A stretch of 64,000 bases of DNA from Ophiodon elongatus (Eukaryota; Chordata; Actinopteri; Perciformes; Hexagrammidae), in assembly GCA_016806645.1 (NCBI GenBank), contig JACSYO010002159.1, positions 3,319,501 through 3,383,500 of the forward strand. The letters run 5' to 3'. Shown piece by piece: positions 36,301 to 48,315 of the stretch. The notes beneath the pieces were generated by a model. It had not been told where the DNA came from, made no database searches, and worked only from the letters and a program-made list of their open reading frames with translations. Made by a program: the position numbers and the translations under genes. How positions within the stretch are numbered: position 1 is the first letter of the stretch; each line of letters starts with the position of its first letter.

Positions 36301-38576
36301 CCATGCTTAAGAGTTTTTTGGGAGGGAGTTTTTCTCAATCCGAAGTGACAGTCCAAGCACAGAGGGTTTGTCTGCTGTACAGATTGGAAAGCCCCGAGGC
36401 AAACTTGTGATTTGTGATAATGGGCGATTTAAATAAAATTGACTTGACTTTCTGTATCTATTCCAAACAAACCGTCTAAATATTTCAAGCTGTTCACACG
36501 GCAACATGAAATCACTTTTTCAGCACAAACTTTATCACTCTTACTAAGCCATGACAGTGTGACAGTGAGCCAGCACGCACAATACCAGGACTCTGAAACT
36601 GAAGCAGCTAAATGGAATAGCCATCATTCATTTCATTATTTATACCTGTGCTTTTCCTACTGTGAAATCTCAAAATGTCTTCTGTGAAAAAGACCTATGG
36701 TTAAATGGTTTATGATATTGCAAAGTTGGACACGTTTTCATAAATGCTGTATTAGTCACTTTGATAATTAAACAAAAAAAATGGTCCAGGGCAGTTTTAC
36801 AGATTGATTTACTGTGCTGCTACATGAAAAATAAATGCACAGAGGTAATTTATCCGAAAGGTCCCTCGGACCCAGAATTATCTAATAAGCTGATGACATT
36901 TTTAAAAGCCCTCTTTCAACAAAGTCTCCCTGCACTAATATAGAGGTGCTGGCATGGTTCTCACCGGCCTTTCTCTCGTTTAATGAAAATACCGAAGTCG
37001 AAAGTGGTAGATTATGAATTACTTTCCTCATTGGAGACCTTGTTTTTCTTGGCAGGTGCGGAGTAACAATTCAGTCAGGTGTTGCAGTGTGAGTGAGACC
37101 TCCTACAGATCGAGAATGAACCGACTGCTGGGAGCTGTACCCAGAACAATGAAACAACCTTCCCGCCAGCTTTTTACATCCATCTGCTGTTTCTTTATTT
37201 ATGTGGCCGGGGCCATTGTTATCTAATTTTTCCCCTGTATTCTGTGAGTGAATGCACAATCCGTATACACCGTTGTCGGTACATGGTGTACGTTAATCAC
37301 AAACTACTGCGGTCTTATTGAGAAATGCAGTTTTGCGGTCACAGATTTCCCCAGAGAGGCTGATGCAGGTCGCTGAGGCTATGAAGACTAATTAGGATAG
37401 AGGGGGAAGGTTTAAATTAAGCATCTCAGTGGCACAGATACTGTTAAACACGCAGAGTGTATAATAACTGGAATCAGACAGCTGAAAAATACACACACTA
37501 TTGCGGTATTCACACACTTTATTCTGTCTTTATGTCCCCCCCCCCTCTGTTCGTTTGTTTTTTCACATAGAAACACAAACATCACAAGCTATTGGATTTT
37601 GGCAGAAATGCTTGTGTCATGTGTATATTTCATTTCCTTTCCTCTTTTTTTGTGTCATTTTAAAATGATAATACTGTGCACTCATATCTATTCTAAACAC
37701 CCACTAAGCAAATACATATTGACATACAAATGTCAATAAATTGGGTTCCTACCTTCGGGACAATAGCACCTGGGCCCGGCCAAGCTGCTGAAGCACGTGG
37801 CTCCATTCTTGCAGGGCTGAGAGAGGCAGTGGTCAACCAGCAACTGGCAGCGCTCCCCTTCATAACCTGAGAGGAAAACAGTTTATAATCAGACTACTTG
37901 ATTTATTTCATTACATTCAGTCAAATGCAGCTAAATGTGATCTGTTTAAGATTGAGCAACTACCAATAAACAGGCAAGAATGTGACAAGAATTTTGCTTC
38001 TTTTTTTTACTTACTTTTCAAACGTTTTGAGTTATGATTGTTTATTTTACTTGCATGTAAATGTATGTCTATTGTTTGTTGGAAATATTTTTTTGGTGAA
38101 CCCCAGCAAGAGAGGCAGCTAATGGGGATCCAACTAAAGATATACAGAATTATGTAAAAAAGTCATTAATGTCCACAAAAGCCACCAATTTGAGCTACTT
38201 AGTTTAACCACATTGACTGACTTTTCTCTGTATGCATATTTTTTTCCTGTTTAGTTTTTCTCGTGAGCACAGTTCCCTAATGGGGAATGACAGGCAATCA
38301 GTGGTAACCTTCGACATTTACCTTCCTACCAGCGGCCCTCGCTTCAAGTCCCTGCCCTTAAACAAGTCTGACAAGGTCAAAGGTTCAATACGATCTCATC
38401 TCTGTTCCTGTGCTCTAATTCAGAGATTTTCAAAAACAATGAGAGAGGGTTCCAGTTTTTACACACGCTCTAATCAAACAGACCAAGATCAACGCCAGGC
38501 TGAGACTAGGAGCCTTAAACACATGGGTATAAAGCTTTGTCGGTGTATAAAAGCACCCAGCATAATGCACACATGG

Positions 38577-38654
<78 letters not shown>

Positions 38655-41320
38655 GGTGGGCAGGTGCATGTGAAGTTGCGTCCTTCACCCCCCTGTCTAA
38701 CGTCGGTGCAGGTGCCGTTGCTGTGACAAGGTCGGCGGTGGCAGGCATCGAATTCCTCACAGAAGATTCCAGTGTAGCCGTCCTCACACTCGCAGAAGAA
38801 AGTGCTCTGCAAAACACACACACACACACACACATTTTACAAGTCAAATCAACGAGCCTTGAAGGTGAAACGAGCGGAGATGGCGATGAAAGGAAGAAAA
38901 TCTTGTGAAACAGAAATAATGAGATTGCAGATTGTAAAATTATTCAGAAACATAACAATGCACTAACAAGCAGCAGAGACACAGTTTGATTTTCTCAAAC
39001 AGCGAGGGAAGAGATAATGAGAAAAAGAGAGAAACCGTGAAATGGTCTCTGCAACACCTCCCTCTATTTTTCTACTTTTGTTAGTTTTTTTAGCTCGTCT
39101 AGTGAGAATCTCTTTCAATTCAATGTATGGCTGTTGAGGGGACTAACGGGTCTCAGGTGGTTCCTTCTACTTCTCTGTCTTCAGGGCTGCGGCTATACCA
39201 GAGCCGAGGCTTACATGCATTTTGATCACATAATGAATGAAGCCGTGATTCCCCACTGTTAAAAATGTGTCGTGTTGCATTGGTGTAATTTGTGGCATTG
39301 CGTTATGTTGTACTGTACTATTCTGACTGGTGTTCTTTTGTTTTCTGTTCTGCTCGACATTGTTCTCTGCTAAGTGAAATCCAGGGAGAAGTGTTTTTCT
39401 GCTACACTTTTGTGAATAATGATCAAAATGTGCTGGACACAATGCCGCATTGAAAATGTCGGGTTGAATTAAAATGGAAAGTTTTCTTTTGTTTAATGTG
39501 CAGTTGCATTATTGTTATGGAAGGTGTGAAGTGAGCTGCAAGTATCTGGATCCTGGAATTTTTCTCCTGTGCCTTTCAGCTTCATTCCCACCGAAGCTTA
39601 TGTGTTGTTTTGATGAGAAGAAACATCATTTCTCACCTCGGAGGGTTGTGTGATACATTTTCCTTTTCCAGAGCACTGCGGGTCACTGAAGCTGCTGCCG
39701 GGCTCCACACAACTGCTGGCTTTCACCGTCAGGTTGAGACGCAGGGTGACCTCCGGGGCTGTGGGGGTGCCCACACGCAACACACCTATCACAGAAGAGT
39801 TGAAGGCCTTTTAAACTATTCATGTGGCATTTTTATTCATTCATTTCATTACATTTCAAAAATATGTACCACATAGGCAGATAGTGTTAAATAAATGAGC
39901 CCCATGTCTTTGTCGAGAAAAGGTTTTAATTATTGACAGGTTTATTAGAAGAATATGCAATCAGACAGCATTTTGAAATGTGTTTTGATTTTACCCGTGC
40001 TACCGCCATGGCTCTAGGGATGGCAATGATGGTATGTTGGTTGCACAACCACCGTCTCCACAACTGTTGGATAAATTGCTGTAAAATTCTATACAGACAT
40101 TCATGGTCCCCAGAGGATGGATCCTTTTATTTTTTCCCCCTGACTTTTCATTTAGTGCCACCACGTGGTTGTCATTTGTGGTTTTGAGTGAAATGTCTTA
40201 ACAACTATTGAAAGAAATGCCATGAAATGTGGTCCATTCACGTCCCTCTCACTATGAATTTATTAACTTTGGTGATTCACTGACTTTTCATGTTGTGCCA
40301 TCATCAAGTTTCCATTTATCCATTACTTTGGTTTGGGATTAAATACCTGCTTAGCCAATGACCTTCCCATTAGACCCAGCTGTACTTCGTGTTTAGTGCT
40401 AATAAGCAATGTTAGCATGCTAGCACTCTAAACTAAGATGGTGAACATGATAAACATCATACCTCTTAAATATCACTATGTTAGCATTGTCATTATGAGC
40501 ATTTTGGCATTTAGCTAACATCAGCCTATATGCACAGCATCAACGAGCAGCTAGCATGAATGTAGACTCTCAGTCTTTTAAAAGATGCTTTAGGACATAT
40601 TTTAAATAACTCCCACCCTCAAGTACAACCTTGCTGCCAAAAAATAATTAACCCCCATGTGGCTAAAGGTGTTAAGAAAAGAACGGATGCAGGCAGCTCT
40701 TCATTGTGACTGAAATAGAGTGCATGCCTCTCCGTCTTGTCTCTCTGGGTCTTGAAGTTCAGAACATCTCTTATTATATCTTCAATCAAAGCTGACAGCG
40801 ATATGGGCGCTTGGATAAAAATAGCCACAGAGTGAATATTAACTGCCATTTTTTAGAGCCTGATCTGAGCCAATGAGCTGTGAGTCCACCAATGACGAGA
40901 CTTTGACGATGCAATCTCCTCGGCCAATCAGAGGGCCGACAAAACAACTCATGCTTCTCTGTCACTCCTGACCAAATGATCGTCAGTCCAATGACACCGA
41001 ATGTTGGACCTGCAGAGTCACCGCTCCATCAAACTGTGAAAGCTCATTGCCAACATTCAGATCCAGTGACGTGTGAAGAGGTAAACGCAATGTCACTGCT
41101 CCTCCCTCCTTACTGATGCGTTGCATGCATCTTCCTCTTCCTCTTGCAGTTTGACCTTCATTCTTCCCTCCTTCTTCATCCTCTGTCTTCTCTCTAATCC
41201 CTTTCTGTTTTGCCATCTCTTTTTCCAGTCTTCCTCCCTCCTTATCTGACTCTTCCTCTCTCCCAGCCTCCATTATCCTTCCACCCCTCTGATTTAACTC
41301 CCCAATGTCATCTCCCCCTG

Positions 41321-41397
<77 letters not shown>

Positions 41398-41398
41398 T

Positions 41399-41435
<37 letters not shown>

Positions 41436-44400
41436 GAAATGCAGATGCTGTTTACCTCCAAGTTAGAAAACATGTCAAGGTCAGAAGACAAGCAGCTTAG
41501 TGAGACAGCATCAGGTATGTTCATCACACACAGAGGTCAACCAGCCTTTCAGTCAAAGAGTGAGACTCTAACTACCCCCCTTCCAGCAATTGTGTGACCA
41601 CTCTTTCACAAAATTGTGTATGTGTGAAGTGCAGTATTAAAAAACAGATGGAATATCAGCATAAATAGACTGTTTTTTTTCTCAATATGCAAATATAATA
41701 TTTTGACTCATATATGCAAATATTATGCGATTCTCCCCAATGTCATGTCAGGAATAAACGCTGTAAATACAATTTATTTAGATTTGTTAATTCCTCAGAT
41801 GTGTTTGGCTCAGTTGTAAATTAGCTATTTGGAGGTATTTAAAAGATGTTTCCTGTTCTGCTTCTCTATGGTTCTTGGATGAACAAATTAAATGATAAAA
41901 ACAGAGATAATGACAGTATAAGTCAAATGATACATTGTGAGTAAGATTCTGTTTAGCCAATGAACTTTATATATTCTACAGCCTCTCTCCCATTTGCTCA
42001 CAATATGATAAAGAAGAACTGATATGAATGATATGAATCATATGCTTGAATACATGGCATCTTACTGAGGAAGTAGTTTTGTCCCAGAGGCAGCGAGCGG
42101 TCTGCCACCACCAATCCATCGGGAGCCTGCAGGAACCACATTGTAGTGCCGTTCAAAATGGAGGAACGGAGGAAACCTTCTTCATTCACACGCCACAGCA
42201 CTGGAGCTCCACTGGCATTCACCACCACCCTAATTGGAGAGATAAAGCAGGGGAGGGAGGGACGGGGAAGAAGAATCAGAGAGAGAATATGATTTATTGT
42301 GGCTTTCTCTACAGTTTGGACCAAAGCACAAATTTATAGAGATTGTCAATGATCCCTTTTTAATTGGTGACAGTTCTCAGCTGCTCTTTTGGCTTTACTG
42401 CATGTTTGCAGTATTCACAGTTTAAATAATGGATGGTACCAGAAAGAATATATATTCAAAGCGTCAAATATAAGACACACAAACTGCACCACTATTATTT
42501 TGTACATCCAGAGAACACTTGATTCATCTTCCCAGACATCTTAAATTAAAATGACAATAAAATCAGCATGAAAGTTAAGATGAATGAACTCATCCTCTAT
42601 GTGAACTTCTCTACTCCTTCTAATCCTTATTTCAGTCAATTTAAGAATATTAATAAAACATCGACCTCCAGTCTTCACTCTTGTTGGTCAGCAGCAACAC
42701 AGCAAGCTGGCAGTCAGCGTCTTATTGGTTGGACACTTTGTCCCGTGTTTGGACCCAGCCTGTTTGTTACTCCAACCTGGCATCGTGGGCAGGTCTGGTG
42801 AGTAATGGCTGTCAGTAGTTTGGCCCAGTGGGTGGTGGTGTTGAAACACTGTGACCCTCATGAACACGAGTTGTGAAATACAGGCAGTGTCGTCGGAGGC
42901 TATCTTTCATCAGGACCTTAGACAATTTGTACAAAATAGTGAAAACCAAGACGGACCAATTTGAAGCTGAAAAAGCAGCAGGTTCAACATGGAAAGAGAT
43001 GAATAGAAGAGAGAGAGCACAAACAAAGTGTGGATGGATACTTTGATACTCAAAATATACCGTTTACAAAATTGCAGTCCATTTTTAATGCTGCTGGGAG
43101 GTAATGCTCTTAACTTTAGTCGCTCCTCCATACACTGCCGTGAAGAAGCGATCAGGCATAAAGACCAAATGGGCTGTAGCCATGAAATTTATTGACCATA
43201 TTCATGATCCCCATGAGATGAACCCTTTCCATTCTGGGCTTTCTTCTAGCACCAACCCCCAGGTTGTCAAAAGGGATGAATCAGGGTTTCTGATATAATA
43301 CCTTTAATGAGGACAATATTAGATATGACTAAGTAAAGAAACAATACTTATTCAAAATAAATAATCCCAACAACCCAAATGATATTGCTTTTCTCTATTT
43401 GGAAGCCTTTTCAGGTTGAGGATCCCCACTGATTAAATGCATAAACATCCCTCTAATCTCACCACATCTGAAAATATTATTCACATTTTTAGAAAAACAA
43501 ACAAACAAAAGAATCCGTGATTGTACTCTCAGCTTTTGTACATCGAAAATTACTATTATCACTACCTCTACAGAACAGACAGTCAGAGAGCAGCAGCTGA
43601 AAGTGTGTTACAGTGACAAAGAAGATTAAAAATAGCTGATGCATCACGTGTGTTAAACATTTAAATGTGTTTATTACACTTAAAAGAATTGGATGGTTGG
43701 CTTCACACAAGTGGAAACACACGCAGTTAGCCACAAGCTGTTTGATTTGTTATCATCTCCACCAGTAGGAACATGAAAGTAGTCACGTTGGTGTGTATCT
43801 GTGAGTGTGCACCTCTGTGTCTGTCAGCGGCTAATCTCACATTCTGCTCCCACAGTGGGCTTGCGGTGCGTTTGGCTAACAGAACTACTAGTACACATAG
43901 TGCTGCGTACCTCTCAGCCTCACTTTGATTGTTTTAAACTTTGGGTAAACCACTATTGGATAACTGATAACGGCACTACCAATACAAACACTGATGTACC
44001 TCGCCGACACCTAGGTGAGTTTACTTAGTTTTTTCTTAAGATTGTATAAAGTGTCTCATATGACGACTTGCATTTTAATTGCTTGGATTCACTGATGCTT
44101 GTTTTTGAGTTTGAGTTTTACGATGCCTTACAGGCCATTAGTGTCTAGATGGAGGGGAGGAGGGGTTAGCCATTTGTGAGTTGTATTCATTCAATCACAC
44201 AATACAGCAGTGGTCGCCGCAGACACACCTGGCAGAAATCTGCACTCCACTGAGTACACCTTTCTAGTTGGAAAATGAAAAATCTGTGCCAAACTTGTGA
44301 GATAAAATGGTAATCAGTGCATCTTGAACAAGAGCCAATATTTAAGACAATGTTTAAAAAAGAGACCATTTTGAACCGTAAAAGAGACTTAACGTTTCTC

Positions 44401-47400
44401 TTTACATGAGCCACCTTCAGAAATGGTCTACTGTCGGGAACAGATCAGGATATAAAAATTCCATATTTAAGTTGTGTTTGCGACGGAAGGCAAGTTGGAG
44501 CGTCACAGGTGAATCGCTTTCCAAAAATGTTCAAGTGGAGAGGGAGCTGAGCTCTGAAGCTATGAGCAGTGACTGACATAATAACATGGTGGACAGGCTA
44601 CTATCAGCTGAAATGAGTTTTCCTTCGCAGGGTGTCTGGGCTCAGCCTGAGGGACAACACGGGGAGCTCAGATATCTGGGGAACTACTGCTACTTCAAGC
44701 TGAAATTAGCCATTAGTGTATAGTTAGTAGTTGATATATGGTAAATTGACTTGCATTTTTATAGCGCTTTTCTAGTCTTCCGACCAATCAAAGCTGTACA
44801 CAGCATGTTATCATTCAGCCATTCACACACACAAGTGCCTTGACCAAAGAAACTTGGAACTGGAGGAGCCGGGGATTGAAACGTCGATCTTCTGATTGAA
44901 AGACGACCCAATATACCTCTGCCGACCCACATCAACAGTGTAATGAATTGCTGGAAATTTACGGTGGATTTACCACAGTATTTCATAAATAACTGCAACA
45001 TATAGTGAAATATTCATCCTTTGCATGTAAATTAATAGTTAATGCCATCAGTTACCTTAGTGGCAGATAACAGTAATTGATCAGCATAAGAAAGTATTTT
45101 CTGTGAAGTGGTGGAAATATACTTCTCTAAGTTCAATGAGTCACGATCCATCAACATCATACTGTTGATTGGAGGCTTGTTCTGTGATTATTTTCGTCAT
45201 GACTATTGAACAGTTAACGTCTCAGATAATGTTTTATTACATCAGGTTGCTACAATTGTCGAAGCAAGCTCTGTCATGTTAGCTAGCTCAAGCTCAAGTA
45301 GCTGTAGTAACGTTAGCTAGCGAATAGCATAGCCAGCAAAGTTAACGTTAATCGCCAATTACAGTGTGAAGATGTAACGTTGGTTAGCTAACTGTGTGCT
45401 AATTTGTGTTATTATAGAGCCGACTGTAGAACTGCAAACCAGAAGGGACGGGACGATGGGAGTGGAGATATGAAGTTGCTAAAGTGTGTCTCTAAGACGA
45501 TGAAGAAATGAGGCAGTAAAATCCTCTCTCAGTGTTCGCTCTCTTTCTCCTTCTCAGTGTTCGCTCTCTTTCTCCTTCTCTTCTCGTTCTCTTTTACACA
45601 GGCATGTAGTTCACGGAGTTCACATTTACATGTTTAAAATATGTGAGTCATTATTTATTTTTCTTGAACGTCTTCAGTTTTGGAATACATATATATTATT
45701 TGTCTTACAAAGTCAGCAGTAAAAGTGATTGAGGAAAAGTAATAAACTTCAGCAATATTGTATTGCATATGAATTCTTGTGTTTTCTACTTTTTTTTGTT
45801 GTTGCGGGGAATTAAATACAAAAGTAGCAGATTTTATTGTCCTTTGTAAATAAACGTTAACATGCTGGTATATACTATAAAATTGTCGTAAAAGCTATCA
45901 CGTACTGTAATCCATTTCACGATAAGATACTGTTAAAATAAATGACAGTAGCTGCCACCATAAAATAACAGTTAATTACTAACATCTCTACTGCCAGTAT
46001 TTTACCGTTATTTTACGGGGAAATTGTTGAGAGATTTAGTGGCCAGTTAGTTATTAACTTAATTCATCAAAGCAATTCCATTATTTTGACATTAGTTTTG
46101 ATTTAACTCTCATGGGTAATATTCAGCATCAGTTTTGATATTGCTATGCTTGTATCTGTAATATTCTGCGGTTCTCCATCACCCCCCTCCCCAGTTACAA
46201 AAGCTACGTTATGTTGCCAACAAAAAATGCTTCATGAGAGGTATGCAGATAAAATGCTGTGCAAAGTAATTTCTATTGTATTTTTTTTAAATTATGGTGA
46301 TTATGCAGACAATATTCTGTACAGCATGCTCTGTTGTTATTCTTGTTGATTAGGATCCAAAAAGCAGGGTTAATTTTGTTGGTTAAATTCTGGGAGTTTG
46401 AAAACCACTGTATGACTGACTTACTCTTGTTGAAAGTTTCATGTCTGTTGTCATCTGTAACCACACCTGTTTCCTATGACCACGAACAATCGGCCCAATT
46501 AATACCATTGCGTCAAGTGTGTCACATAAACTAAATATTAAACAATAACAAACAACAGTTAATCTGAATTATTCTAAAATCAGTCAAATTAATCCTTTAT
46601 CTTTCGGGCTTTTTTGTATTGGACTAGCAATAATATTGATCACTGATTCTTGTGAAATCTTTCGTCCTGGAAGCCTAACCAAATCAAATTAATCTATTTA
46701 CTTCTCATCAGAAACAAGAAGCTCTGGCTATGAAGCAACACAATTCTCGGTTTACTGGTTTATCTTTCACAAACAACTGTTTTATTCTATTCTATTCTAA
46801 TTATTATTATTAAAACAACAACAACATGATATTGGCCTCATATTCATGGCTGTCCTGCTCTCTAAATATCGGCATCACACATTGGATAACTCATATTGCT
46901 CAACCACTAGACCACATCCTGTGTGCACTTTTACACCACTAATGTAATGCTGCATTTACATTAAAAGGGTCAGACTTTAGATGGAAAAAACTGCCAGCCA
47001 CCTCATTGTAATTCAGAGATATCAGGAATTTCTGTCAGCTAAGATATCTCTGACTTGGTGAAAAGAGCTATTAAAGTCAACATAAAGTGAATTTAATAAA
47101 CTGCAGGTCAATAAGATTCTCAGTTGGTGTTAACATTAATTTTAATAGAAGAGTGCTTTTAAAAGAAAAAAGGTCCTGCACAACCACACTGGTGTTTTCA
47201 CTTATTCTGGCTGATTACACCTCTGCTCTGGTTGGAGTTAATTATTCTTCATATTAATAATAGAAACGATTGACATGTAACACCCAGTATGTGTAAGAAA
47301 ACTAACAGGAGAGTCTAAAAAATCCATCAAGCACAGCTTGTATGCACCAGTCCTGAGAAGTGGTCCAATTAAGCACAAGTGAAAACACCTGTGTGAGTCG

Positions 47401-48255
47401 ACCAATAGGGCCGTTAAGTGCCAAATATTCACTTCCTGATTGATATACACTTTGTGTGGTTGATTATTTACTTATTGTTTTGGCTCTGGGTTGCTTTTGG
47501 AATATACTGTAATTACTGTTTATCCAAAGGCGTAAGCTACGGGCTGTCACTCAGAGTCATCTTTCAAGTTTACAGGGAGCGAGTATTGGATACACAAAAG
47601 ATCATTTTTTTGGTGGACTACTGCTTTAAGGCAAAGTTGGATTACCATCCAGACAAAGTGGGAAACTGCCCTCTGCCCCCTGTCCCCTTGCGTGGCAATT
47701 AGTTTGTGGTTACTTGAGTAATTGCACATTTGCCAGAGATCAAATACCACTAAAACCCAAATAAAGTAAAATAATAAAGGATAGGCCGTGTGTCATATTC
47801 TAGTACCAACAATTGTATTATTTCAGTTGGTAGTATGCTTACATGGTGTGTATTCCTCTATGAATTGAATAAGATTACTCTTACAATTGTCAAATTTACA
47901 GCAGCATAGTATTTAACCATTGCAGTATTGGTTAGCTTCTGGGTCGCTGGGCAAAATATGATGAAGCTGCCATCAAACTGCAACAGATGGGTAGTTAAAG
48001 GCAACAGGATATATACTGTCCAATGCAAAGAGAGTGGAAGAATATGGGCAACAAAAAGGGCCCAGAGCAACATTTGGCCCAGGAGTCCACGGCTGCTTAT
48101 TCTGGCTCTGCTTTAAGAGGATAGCAGTCAATCATAAAAGTGGCTCTTACTTTACAGCTGTCTCTTCAGGCATTTCCAGAGACAGAGTCAGAGTTCCTGA
48201 TGTCAGCTCACACAGCTCCGGACTCACACAGTGCAGACCCTCCGTCACCTGAAGG

Positions 48256-48315
<60 letters not shown>

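Larger units (their letters stand above)
32294..37752 (-). other. dner: DNER intron 7
   Basis: 5.5 kb with no exon seen. It holds a teleost repeat at 33121-33440, a LINE-tail-like copy at 36225-36447 and short CA/GT tracts (34488-34510, 34703-34726). Confidence 0.65.
37867..38652 (-). other. dner: DNER intron 6
   Basis: 786 bp beginning inside a (GT)n tract. A LINE-tail-like piece lies at 38090-38145. Nothing else is seen. Confidence 0.7.
39786..42065 (-). other. dner: DNER intron 4
   Basis: 2.3 kb. A long copy of the 'GGTCCCCAGAGGATG' repeat family lies at 39985-40560 and a 110-bp (TC)n tract at 41325-41433, which reads (GA)n in the transcript. Nothing else is recognised. Confidence 0.65.
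42230..48150 (-). other. dner: DNER intron 3
   Basis: 5.9 kb with no exon seen. It carries interspersed repeats at 43165-43290 and 44725-44935, a stretch with many TAACGTTAGCTAGC-like words (45280-45410), a 25-bp exact tandem duplication (45531-45580) and a foldback-like segment (47183-47402). Confidence 0.65.
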
